6,332 nucleotides of DNA from Bacillota bacterium. GTDB taxonomy: Bacteria; Bacillota_E; Sulfobacillia; Sulfobacillales; Sulfobacillaceae. The position numbers and the translations under genes were made by a program. Positions 1 through 6,092 of this stretch are shown one piece after another. How positions within the stretch are numbered: the stretch's first letter is position 1; each line of letters opens with the position of its first letter. Location: positions 1-6,332 of the forward strand of contig JAKAAS010000110.1 of assembly GCA_021802225.1 (NCBI GenBank), read 5' to 3'. A model generated the notes under the pieces. That model saw only the letters and a list, made by a program, of their open reading frames with translations, searched no databases and had not been told where the DNA came from.

Positions 1-1397
1 GCCGGCTCACGGGGAGAGAGAGCGCGGAGGCGTGGATGTGGACGTTCTTGGAAGCCATAGCGGCTCAAAACGCCACGATTAATGCCATTAAGGAACTGAA
101 TCCCCATGCGCTGGCCGAGGCTAGGGCTTGGGACCGGACGGGCGGCTCCCGCAGTGACGGACTGCTGGCCGGGGTGCCGGTGCTAATCAAAGACAATATT
201 GCGGTGGCTTCCGATATGCATACCTCCGGAGGCTCTCTGGCATTGAGCGATGCATACGCCAAAGCTGACGCCTTTGTGGTCTCCAAACTGCGCAATGCCG
301 GGGCCATTATTCTGGGCAAGGCGAATTTGACCGAATGGGCGAACTTTATGGCTGACCATATGCCCAACGGCTACAGCGCGGCTGGAGGCCAGGTGCTTAA
401 CCCCTACGGGCCAGGCGTATTGGACGTCGGCGGGTCGAGCTCCGGGTCGGGAGCAGCGGTGGCGGCCGGGATGGCTCCCGTGGCTATTGGCACGGAGACA
501 TCGGGATCCATCCTGAGCCCCTCCTCGCAAAACTCTCTGGTGGGAATCAAGCCGACGGTGGGACTCATCAGCCGCTCCGGCATTATTCCGATAGCCTATT
601 CCCAGGATACGGCAGGGCCGATGGCGCCGACAGTGGCTGACGCCGCTGTCCTCCTGGCAGCCCTCCAAGGCTATGACCCGTCCGACCCGCAGACAGCCAG
701 CGCCCCCGCTTACCCGGATTATCTTCAGGATCTGAATGCCCATGGCCTGCAGCACGCCCGGATAGGGGTGCCCCGCGCTACCTTCTGGGATGGCGTGGCG
801 GATGAGGAGCAAAAACTGTTTCATGACAGCTTGGACCTCATGCGCCGGCACGGGGCGGTTGTGGTGGATCCCGCCGATATCGAGACGGCAGGGAACGACT
901 GGACCTATGATGTGCTGCTGTACGAATTCCGAATGTCTGTGAATGCCTTTTTGGCCAAGTGGATTGACTCCGGGCCCCGTACGCTGCAGGCCGTCATTGA
1001 GTTCAACAGCAGTCATCAGACTAAGGCCTTGAAATACGGGCAGGCCGTGCTGATTGAGTCCGAAGCGACAGGCGGGCGTCTGGCTGACCGCCGTTACCTG
1101 CAAGCCCGGCGCAACGACCTGCGCTGGTCGCGGCAAGAGGGCATCGACAGGACGCTGGAACGCTACCAGCTGGACGCTCTGGTATTTCTAGGCGCCAAAG
1201 GCGCAGATATCGCCGCCCGCGCCGGCTACCCGTCCGTCACCGTGCCCATGGGGTACACGGGCCAGGGGCGGCCCCTGGCTATGACCTTCACGGGCGCCGC
1301 CTTCCAGGAGTCCCGGCTGATCCGGCTGGCCTACGCTTTTGAAACGGCCGCCCGGGCCCGCCGGAACCCAGAAAAACCTCGCTTAACAGAGGAATAA
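1..1397 (+). CDS. Amidase-signature family hydrolase, N-terminus probably beyond the left edge
   Basis: This cytoplasmic enzyme should hydrolyse a C-N amide bond; the substrate cannot be told from sequence. Numbering from the ATG at 36, the amidase-signature triad is visible: Lys52 in VLIKDNI, cis-Ser134 in GGSSSGSG and nucleophile Ser158 in GTETSGSI, followed by VGIKPTVGLISRSG and SQDTAGPM. The C-terminus (AGYPSVTVP, then RLIRLAYAFE) is complete. It resembles the Bacillus amidase and peptide amidase branch rather than GatA, and no gatB or gatC is nearby. The frame stays open from base 3, and the extra residues (LTGRESAEAW before Met) look like the family's N-terminal LT-x-x-E helix, so I extend the gene to the edge. 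A GGAGG at 26-30, five bases before the ATG at 36, leaves that ATG possible as a start. Function at family level is secure; substrate is unknown. Confidence 0.88.
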   Translation, partial: RLTGRESAEAWMWTFLEAIAAQNATINAIKELNPHALAEARAWDRTGGSRSDGLLAGVPVLIKDNIAVASDMHTSGGSLALSDAYAKADAFVVSKLRNAGAIILGKANLTEWANFMADHMPNGYSAAGGQVLNPYGPGVLDVGGSSSGSGAAVAAGMAPVAIGTETSGSILSPSSQNSLVGIKPTVGLISRSGIIPIAYSQDTAGPMAPTVADAAVLLAALQGYDPSDPQTASAPAYPDYLQDLNAHGLQHARIGVPRATFWDGVADEEQKLFHDSLDLMRRHGAVVVDPADIETAGNDWTYDVLLYEFRMSVNAFLAKWIDSGPRTLQAVIEFNSSHQTKALKYGQAVLIESEATGGRLADRRYLQARRNDLRWSRQEGIDRTLERYQLDALVFLGAKGADIAARAGYPSVTVPMGYTGQGRPLAMTFTGAAFQESRLIRLAYAFETAARARRNPEKPRLTEE

Positions 1398-1408
1398 GTC
1401 GGTATAAT
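1383..1408 (+). promoter_or_regulatory. Candidate sigma-A promoter for ctaG
   Basis: A perfect TATAAT lies at 1403-1408, just after the amidase stop and 46 bases before the ctaG ATG. The best -35 match, TTAACA at 1383-1388, leaves only a 14-base spacer, shorter than the usual 16-18. The -10 is therefore convincing and the -35 is not. No terminator separates it from the amidase, so read-through may also feed ctaG. Confidence 0.4.
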
Positions 1409-1454
1409 ACACAAAAAGAGCAGCCTGTTCAGTGGGCCGAGCGAGGGTGGAGTC

Positions 1455-2303
1455 ATGGCTTACCTGTTTCAGCATTACAATTTTTTTGCGCTGTGGCACC
1501 CGGAAGTGATGCTCCTGGTCATTATTCTGGCCGTGGTGTATTTTCAGTTGGGAGGGCCGCTGCGGGAGCGGTTCGGGGATAATCTGCCAGATGTGCCCAC
1601 TCTGCAGAAGGTGTATTTTATGGCGGCTCTGGCCGTCTTTTACCTGGCGATGGGCACCCCGGTGAAACTGGTGGCGGATGACTATCTTTTTGCGGGCCAC
1701 ATGGTGCAGTATGCCCTGCTCAGCGTGGTCCTGCCGCCTCTGCTGCTGGCAGGCATCCCGCAGTGGATGATGAACGCGCTGTGGAAGACAGGATTCTGGT
1801 CGCGTGTGTTAAGTGTCGCCACCAACCCGCCATTCGCGATCATTGCCTTCAACGTGATCTTTTCGGGAATTGAATATCCCGCTGTTTTGGATGCCAGCCT
1901 GCGCAATGACTGGGTGTATGTCCTGGAGTCCTATGTTATGCTGTTTTCTGCGATCTTTATGTGGTGGCCCATTATGGCGCCCGTGGAGAAAAAGCAAAAC
2001 CGCCATTTGAGAGTGGTGCGCAAACGCGGGCAGATGCCCGAACTAGCTATGGTCTCACGCGGCTACCAATTGGTGTATATCTTCTTTAATTTTGACTTGA
2101 TGATGCCAGCGCTGGTCTACATTATCGATACCAGCACGCCGTTTTACACGTTTTATCTGCATGCGCCGAGGATATTCGGCATTTCCGCCCTGGCCGACCA
2201 GCAGCTGGGGGTCCTGATTATGGGATTATCGATGGCGACCGCCTATCTTTCCGCATTCATTGCATCTTATGCGAAATACGATGATTCGCACTGGTATGAG
2301 TAA
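1455..2303 (+). CDS. ctaG: CtaG, caa3-type cytochrome c oxidase assembly factor
   Basis: This is a multi-pass inner-membrane protein of the Caa3_CtaG family (PF09678), needed in Bacillus for assembly or copper loading of caa3 oxidase. The 282 residues give about seven hydrophobic segments (near 17-31, 50-68, 80-101, 121-139, 153-172, 203-226, 248-271). Family landmarks are FALWHPEVM (11-19), AGHMVQ (80-85), a proline-rich PPLLLAGIP (94-102), NPPFAIIAFNVIFS (124-137), MWWPIMAP (169-176) and DQQLGVLIM (248-256). The spot where I recall FSxxHxP in relatives reads FSGIEYP, so a usual His appears to be Glu140. GAGGG at 1443-1447 is a suitably spaced ribosome binding site. No oxidase subunit genes are in the window, so ctaG is apart from its usual partners here. 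It is 33 bases from the next gene and probably co-transcribed with it. Confidence 0.9.
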   Translation: MAYLFQHYNFFALWHPEVMLLVIILAVVYFQLGGPLRERFGDNLPDVPTLQKVYFMAALAVFYLAMGTPVKLVADDYLFAGHMVQYALLSVVLPPLLLAGIPQWMMNALWKTGFWSRVLSVATNPPFAIIAFNVIFSGIEYPAVLDASLRNDWVYVLESYVMLFSAIFMWWPIMAPVEKKQNRHLRVVRKRGQMPELAMVSRGYQLVYIFFNFDLMMPALVYIIDTSTPFYTFYLHAPRIFGISALADQQLGVLIMGLSMATAYLSAFIASYAKYDDSHWYE

Positions 2304-2336
2304 AAATGACACGCAGACAACAAAGGAGAGCAGACT

Positions 2337-3161
2337 ATGTGGTTTGACAATCACGTGCATATGGAGCACGGGCCTTATACCCCTCTCGAGTACCCTGTAT
2401 CATGGCTGGAGCAATTTCTAGACGTGGGTAGGAGCCGCGGCGTCACTGGACTGGGCATTGTCGAGCATGCCTACCGGTTCACGGAGGCGGCGGGGCTGCT
2501 GCCAGGCGAATGGGCTCGCCAGCGCTGCCGGTACCCTTTGGCCGGGTACACCGCATTTCTTGACGCCATTCGCGGAAGCTATCCCATGGCCGCCGGTCTG
2601 GAAATGGACTTTGTCCCAGAAAACGAAGACGGCATCCGCGCATTTCTCGGACGGTATCCCTGGGATTTTGTGTTGGGTTCCATTCACTTTCTTGACGATT
2701 TTGGACTCGATGTCAGCGAGATGCAAGGTCAGTACTTTCAAAGGACACCGGAAGAGATCTGGACCCAATACTATGATTACTCCATGCGGGCTGCTGCGTC
2801 TGGACTGTTTCAGGCGATCACGCACCCGGATCTTCCCAAAATTTACGGCTTCGAGAAGCCTCCGGAAGAATTTTTGATTCCGCTGTATCAGCGGTTTGTG
2901 GAGGTGTTGGCCGATACCGGCGTAGCCTTGGAGATTAACACGGCAGGCCTCAGGCGTCCTGTGAAGGAAATTTATCCCCACCCCACACTGCTGTCTCTAG
3001 CGGCCCAATCTCATGTGGCAGTCAGTTTCGCCTCCGATGCTCACGAACCGGAGAATGTAGGGCTGTATTTTGCCGAAGCCCAGCAGCTGGCTCATGAGGC
3101 GGGTTTCCGGGAGATTTCGTTTTTTGGACCACAGGGCACAGGGCACATAACGATTTCGTAG
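2337..3161 (+). CDS. PHP-domain phosphoesterase, histidinol-phosphatase (HisJ) like
   Basis: A soluble 274-residue metal-dependent phosphoesterase of the PHP superfamily. The metal-binding motifs appear in order: HVH at 6-8, VEHA with Glu43-His44, Glu89 in GLEMDF, His117 in GSIHF, His163 in THPDL, and Asp234/His236 in SFASDAH. EINTAGLRRP (199-208) and the closing DAHEPENVG resemble HisJ-type histidinol-phosphate phosphatases, and the length fits that group (about 260-275). HisJ would make histidinol from histidinol phosphate, but there are no histidine biosynthesis genes here, so another phosphate ester remains possible. AAAGGAG at 2322-2328, eight bases before the ATG, supports the start. 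It lies between ctaG and the transporter with short gaps on both sides, so it probably shares their transcript. Family confident; substrate inferred. Confidence 0.88.
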   Translation: MWFDNHVHMEHGPYTPLEYPVSWLEQFLDVGRSRGVTGLGIVEHAYRFTEAAGLLPGEWARQRCRYPLAGYTAFLDAIRGSYPMAAGLEMDFVPENEDGIRAFLGRYPWDFVLGSIHFLDDFGLDVSEMQGQYFQRTPEEIWTQYYDYSMRAAASGLFQAITHPDLPKIYGFEKPPEEFLIPLYQRFVEVLADTGVALEINTAGLRRPVKEIYPHPTLLSLAAQSHVAVSFASDAHEPENVGLYFAEAQQLAHEAGFREISFFGPQGTGHITIS

Positions 3162-3178
3162 CCGTCATACCGTGCACC

Positions 3179-3185
3179 AAAGGAG
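3179..3185 (+). promoter_or_regulatory. Ribosome binding site that fixes the transporter start at ATG 3196
   Basis: AAAGGAG sits ten bases before the ATG at 3196. The upstream in-frame GTG at 3172 has no purine-rich site, and a start there would place this Shine-Dalgarno sequence inside the coding region. The shorter protein also begins directly with the first membrane helix, as relatives do. Confidence 0.8.
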
Positions 3186-3195
3186 ACGGGGATTA

Positions 3196-4134
3196 ATGAA
3201 AGCGATTGCCACTGGGGTCATTGCCGCTCTATTTTTTGCCAGTACGTTTGTCTTGAACCAGACCATGGCGATTCATGGCGGAAGCTGGCTGTGGAGTAGT
3301 TCGCTGCGGTACTTCTTCACCGTGCCAATCCTGCTGGGGTGGGTGGTGTGGCAGGGCCAGTTCCGAAAATTATGGCACCTGCTCCGCCAGAGTCCCGGGC
3401 CATGGCTTTTATGGGGAACGGTGGGATTTGGCCTGTTTTATGCGCCGCTGACGTTTGCCGCGGCATACGGGCCATCATGGGCAGTAGCCAGCACATTTCA
3501 GCTGACGATCATTATCGGCAGCCTGCTGGTGCCCTTTACCACGCACCACAAGATTCCGTGGCGCCATCTGTGGCCGTCCGTCCCGATCATTGCGGGGGTC
3601 GGGCTGGTGCAGTGGAGAAATCATGTGGATCTGAATCAGGCTCTCCTGATTAGTATTTTCGCGGTGATCATCTCTGCCACGGCTTACCCTCTTGGCAACC
3701 GCAAGATGATGGCGCTGACTGGCGGGGAAATTTCGGCGCCTGCGCGTATTTTGGGAATGACCCTGGGCAGCCTCCCGTTTTGGGCTGTCTTGGCCGTGAT
3801 TGGGCGGCACACGGCCGGAATGCCGCCCCTGTGGCAGTGGCGGGAGACATTCTTGGTGGCGCTCTCGTCCGGCGTGATTGCGACCGCACTGTTCTTCAAA
3901 GCCACGGATCAGGCCCATGGCCGGCCGGCGATGCTCGCCAAAGTGGAAGCCACCCAGTCCATGGAGATTGTATTTACCCTGGTGCTGGCGCTGCTGTTCG
4001 GGCTGCCGGGCAGGGTAAGCTGGGCCAGTCAAGCGGGCATGGGACTGGTGATGGCGGGGATGGCGTGGCATGCTTTGGGAGCGCCCGGGGGAAAGAAGGG
4101 GGAACAGCTTCGCGTTTCTGAAATGGCCGAGTGA
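3196..4134 (+). CDS. EmrE-type multidrug/metabolite efflux transporter (DMT superfamily)
   Basis: A 312-residue integral membrane protein with about ten helices, matching the putative multidrug resistance efflux family PF13536 of the drug/metabolite transporter superfamily. It should export small molecules across the cytoplasmic membrane; the cargo is unknown. Recognisable stretches are the N-terminal GVIAALFFASTFVLNQ, GGSWLWSSSLRYFF (about 28-41), YPLGNRKMM in the middle, and FFKATDQA followed by LAKVEATQSMEIVF, the most characteristic block of the family, near the second-last helix pair. The tail after the final helix is short and charged. The ATG at 3196 is chosen over GTG 3172 because of the AAAGGAG site. 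It is the last gene of the likely ctaG-PHP-transporter transcript, 34 bases after the PHP gene. No clear terminator follows. Confidence 0.88.
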   Translation: MKAIATGVIAALFFASTFVLNQTMAIHGGSWLWSSSLRYFFTVPILLGWVVWQGQFRKLWHLLRQSPGPWLLWGTVGFGLFYAPLTFAAAYGPSWAVASTFQLTIIIGSLLVPFTTHHKIPWRHLWPSVPIIAGVGLVQWRNHVDLNQALLISIFAVIISATAYPLGNRKMMALTGGEISAPARILGMTLGSLPFWAVLAVIGRHTAGMPPLWQWRETFLVALSSGVIATALFFKATDQAHGRPAMLAKVEATQSMEIVFTLVLALLFGLPGRVSWASQAGMGLVMAGMAWHALGAPGGKKGEQLRVSEMAE

Positions 4135-4140
4135 TAGACT

Positions 4141-4171
4141 TCACGGCTAAAGCCGGCGGCTTCTCGCGGGC
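4141..4171. repeat. Hairpin resembling an IS200/IS605-family end
   Basis: Seven bases after the transporter stop is CGGCTAAAGCCG (4144-4155), a tight hairpin followed by GCGGCTTCTCGCGGGC. A short hairpin of this kind followed by GGCTTCTCGCG looks like ends I recall from IS200/IS605 and tnpB-only elements. No transposase, tnpB or matching second end is in the window. It may be a relic or a chance hairpin. It has no T-run, so it is not a convincing terminator. Confidence 0.25.
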
Positions 4172-4264
4172 GTTTGGTGAAATGGATGCTCCCGGTGGTC
4201 AAGGCTGGCAGATAATTTCTATCCGTGGCGAGAATCGCTACACTGAGGAGCGGGGGGATGTTGT

Positions 4265-4546
4265 GTGAGCAAGGTGCCTGCCCGGAGCGCGGTCAAGATG
4301 GCGGTGCAGATGGCGCACAGGCTGAAGCCGGGAACGCGTCTCGAGATACTGAACTTCAAAAAAGACCGGTGGGTGCACGTGGCGCGCGGCAGTGCCGGAA
4401 TGCTGGAGGTAACCGAGGCGGGATTTTTCCAAAACGTGTGGCGCGTGCCGGATGAAGAAGCCCCGGCCATTTTGAAAGAGGTGATTCCGCGGGAATTTCC
4501 GCGGAGTCACGAGCTCCGCTTTACTGTCAAGAATCTAGTCAAATAG
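4265..4546 (+). CDS. Small basic protein of unknown function
   Basis: I do not recognise this 93-residue protein. It has no membrane segment or signal peptide. A basic N-terminus (residues 1-21, several Lys and Arg) is followed by a likely beta-rich stretch (RLEILNF, RWVHVARG, MLEVTEAGFF, QNVWRV; about 25-61). Then comes an acidic helix-like part (DEEAPAILKEV, 63-73) and a tail IPREFPRSHELRF (74-86) that looks conserved rather than random. It starts at GTG 4265 with a G-rich site at 4252-4257; ATGs at 4298 and 4310 are weaker alternatives. It ends 21 bases before the likely start of the HAD gene and probably shares its transcript. The tight coupling and the ordered amino-acid pattern argue that it is real. 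Nothing here tells its role. Confidence 0.65.
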   Translation: MSKVPARSAVKMAVQMAHRLKPGTRLEILNFKKDRWVHVARGSAGMLEVTEAGFFQNVWRVPDEEAPAILKEVIPREFPRSHELRFTVKNLVK

Positions 4547-4554
4547 CATGTGTG

Positions 4555-4559
4555 GGAGG
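4555..4559 (+). promoter_or_regulatory. Ribosome binding site pointing to a CTG start for the HAD gene
   Basis: GGAGG at 4555-4559 ends eight bases before CTG 4568, which would give MAVVIFDLDGT, a standard HAD N-terminus. In-frame GTG 4550 lies upstream of this site, and TTG 4562 is only two bases after it, too close for normal initiation. Confidence 0.55.
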
Positions 4560-4567
4560 GATTGGCT

Positions 4568-5200
4568 CTGGCTGTCGTAATTTTTGATTTGGATGGTACG
4601 CTGATAGACACGGTTCCGCTGATTACCCGCTGTTTTCAGGAGGTGTTTCAAAAATACGCCGGGAAAACCCTTTCGGACGAAGCGGTTCATGCAATGTTCG
4701 GTCCCGGCGAGTCGGTGATTTTCTCCCGGGAATTTAAAGACCGGTGGCAAGAGGTGCTCCAGGATTACCTGGCGAGATACACCGCCGGACAGAGTAGCCT
4801 GCAGGTCTCTCCCGATATCATGGCCTTGCTGAATGGGCTCAAAAATCTCCAAGTCACCATGGCTATCGTGACGAATAAAGAGCGGGACACGACTGCCATC
4901 ACATTGGACCACTTTGACCTGCGGGGATATTTTGCCCAGATTGTGACCGCCCAGGACATTGTCCACCCCAAACCATCCCCAGAAGGCATTAATGTGGTGC
5001 TTCAAGAGTGCGGTGAAAACTCTGCGGATGCCGTTATGATTGGCGACACCGATCATGACCGTGAAGCGGCAATGGCGGGGCAGGTGCCCTTTGTCCGGGC
5101 CTTGTGGTTTGTTCCTGCGGATGCCCGCCCGGCTCCCGGTTCCGAACTGTCCGCTTTGTCCGTGGCGGACCTGAAAGAGATCTTGCCTTACGAACTGTAG
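4568..5200 (+). CDS. HAD-superfamily hydrolase, phosphoglycolate-phosphatase-like
   Basis: A soluble HAD phosphatase of about 210 residues, of the subclass with a helical cap between motifs I and II (the Gph, PpaX and beta-phosphoglucomutase group). Counting from CTG 4568, motif I is DLDGT (nucleophile Asp7, acid/base Asp9), motif II is VTNK with Thr102, motif III is Lys135 in HPKPSPEGI, and motif IV is GDTDHDREAA with Asp160 and Asp164. All catalytic residues are present. The cap (about 18-80) should set substrate choice, which I cannot deduce; phosphoglycolate or pyrophosphate are family precedents only. The C-terminus ends in a helix (SVADLKEIL), normal for the group. The start is unusual: GTG 4550 and TTG 4562 are in frame, but ribosome-binding-site spacing favours CTG 4568. 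It follows the 93-residue gene closely, suggesting co-transcription. Confidence 0.88.
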   Translation: MAVVIFDLDGTLIDTVPLITRCFQEVFQKYAGKTLSDEAVHAMFGPGESVIFSREFKDRWQEVLQDYLARYTAGQSSLQVSPDIMALLNGLKNLQVTMAIVTNKERDTTAITLDHFDLRGYFAQIVTAQDIVHPKPSPEGINVVLQECGENSADAVMIGDTDHDREAAMAGQVPFVRALWFVPADARPAPGSELSALSVADLKEILPYEL

Positions 5201-5233
5201 CGGCTCTGGGACCAGGAGCACTGCCGCAGCACC

Positions 5234-5248
5234 CGGAAAATATTTCCG
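5234..5248. other. Perfect palindrome after the HAD gene
   Basis: CGGAAAATATTTCCG has two 6-base arms around ATA, 34 bases after the HAD stop and 68 before the next gene. It could be an operator or an mRNA 3' hairpin. No T-run follows, so it is not a standard intrinsic terminator. Confidence 0.35.
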
Positions 5249-5315
5249 AAAGGGCGTTCAACGTGAAACCCACAGGCCATCCACGGCGTTACCTCTTATA
5301 TAAGGGGGGAGTCTC

Positions 5316-5504
5316 ATGTCGCTCGTGGCGTTGTTGAGTGGAGTATTGATAGCGGGGGCCGCGTCTGTGGCGGGGGCAGCTATGGTAATTGTGTGGACGG
5401 TGGCATACGGGTCCGGGCATTACTGCCTCCGCCAGATTCACCAGGGAATCCGGTCTGAGCAGCCAGGCCGGCCAGAACAGGCATTGCGCCAGCGAGTGTC
5501 CTGA
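5316..5504 (+). CDS. Small single-pass membrane protein, unknown function
   Basis: A 62-residue protein I cannot assign. Residues 3-31 are a continuous hydrophobic, Ala/Gly/Val-rich segment with no charges, enough for one membrane helix or an uncleaved signal anchor. A short polar tail follows, rich in Gln and Arg (about 39-62), with a lone Cys at 37. AAGGGGGGAG at 5302-5311, four bases before the ATG, is a good ribosome binding site and the main evidence that the gene is real. A 10-base palindrome CTTATATAAG at 5295-5304 overlaps that site and could be mistaken for a -10 element. The gene follows the HAD gene after a 115-base gap, so co-transcription is uncertain. Its reading frame continues after the TGA at 5502-5504 with only one more stop before 6264; see the next entry. 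Confidence 0.6.
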   Translation: MSLVALLSGVLIAGAASVAGAAMVIVWTVAYGSGHYCLRQIHQGIRSEQPGRPEQALRQRVS

Positions 5505-5973
5505 CGGCGGGCACAAGCTCTTTGGAGTGGGAACGTTACGGCTCGTTCCTTGGATGGAATTGGGGTAGTGCGATTGAGGCGTCAGCGGTTATGGGCGAGT
5601 CTTAACCTCCACCCGTTGTTGACGAAGACCTTCCATGATGGGGGCATGCGGCTGCGATGGAAAACAACGGTGGCGGGACGACGGCCGGTGTTGCGCCTGG
5701 AGGATTCCGTGATGAAAAATTATCTTCGCTGAAGAAATGCGCGAGAATCAGCCGTATCCGGTGATGCGGTGGGATCTTCATGGCGCTCTTTTTACGGGGT
5801 CTGCGGGCGGGAAGCAGGTCGTGCCTTTAGCCTGCTGGTTTTGGGAGACGGTGGGACAATTGGGGGAGCGATTTGCGCGAGAACTCTCCTGAGACCATCT
5901 GGTCGCCGTGCCCCTTTCCTTGCGCAAGCGTTCCAAAAATTTGCTATTCGCCTTGAACCGCTTTGGTCCGGTG

Positions 5974-6021
5974 AGGGCTGCACGCTGCGGGTTCCCCCGC
6001 AAATGTCCGGCGGCCAGCCCT
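5974..6021 (+). other. Nested stem-loop
   Basis: AGGGCTG (5974-5980) is the exact complement of CAGCCCT (6015-6021). Inside it lies a second perfect hairpin, TGCGGG (5986-5991) with CCCGCA (5996-6001) around a TTCC loop. It could be RNA structure, or chance in GC-rich DNA; the nesting makes chance less likely. Confidence 0.35.
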
Positions 6022-6042
6022 TGTTGACATGTTTTCTAATTC

Positions 6043-6092
6043 CGCTGGGGACAGTGCCTCAGCGCGGCTGCTTGAGAGTTGCTGTCCCCGCG
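6043..6092 (+). other. Long bulged stem-loop
   Basis: GGGGACAG (6047-6054) pairs perfectly with CTGTCCCC (6082-6089). CGC (6043-6045) and GCG (6090-6092) extend it past a single bulged T. CTCA (6058-6061) with TGAG (6073-6076) forms an inner stem. At 11 outer pairs it is the strongest hairpin in the window apart from the terminator. Confidence 0.4.

Noticed and set aside
183..1136. Long open frame on the minus strand inside the amidase gene
   Set aside because: It mirrors the codons of a well-supported amidase. Its product is rich in Arg, His and Gly with no recognisable motif and no ribosome binding site.
2458..2877. Plus-strand frame overlapping the PHP gene
   Set aside because: It lies fully inside a gene with all its metal-binding motifs intact and has no motif of its own.
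3475..4071. Minus-strand open frame inside the transporter gene
   Set aside because: The product is a low-complexity Arg/His/Gln/Pro mix, typical of an antisense shadow of a GC-rich membrane-protein gene.
4144..4155. Hairpin CGGCTAAAGCCG as a transcription terminator for the transporter
   Set aside because: It is short and not followed by a run of T residues.
4211..4216. GATAAT as a -10 element for the 93-residue gene and HAD gene
   Set aside because: The sequence 17 bases upstream (GCTCCC) has no resemblance to a -35 box, so it is not supported as a promoter.
5297..5304. TATATAAG as a -10 element for the small membrane protein
   Set aside because: It overlaps the ribosome binding site, so transcription would begin too late to include that site, and no -35 box is present.
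5778..6002. Minus-strand frame in the region without a recognised gene
   Set aside because: The product is a polar, Arg/Ser/Pro-rich sequence with no motif, no ribosome binding site and no terminator on that strand.
6024..6029. Perfect TTGACA, a consensus -35 box
   Set aside because: No -10 element lies 16-18 bases downstream (the sequence there is GGGGAC), and TCTAAT at 6035 is far too close.
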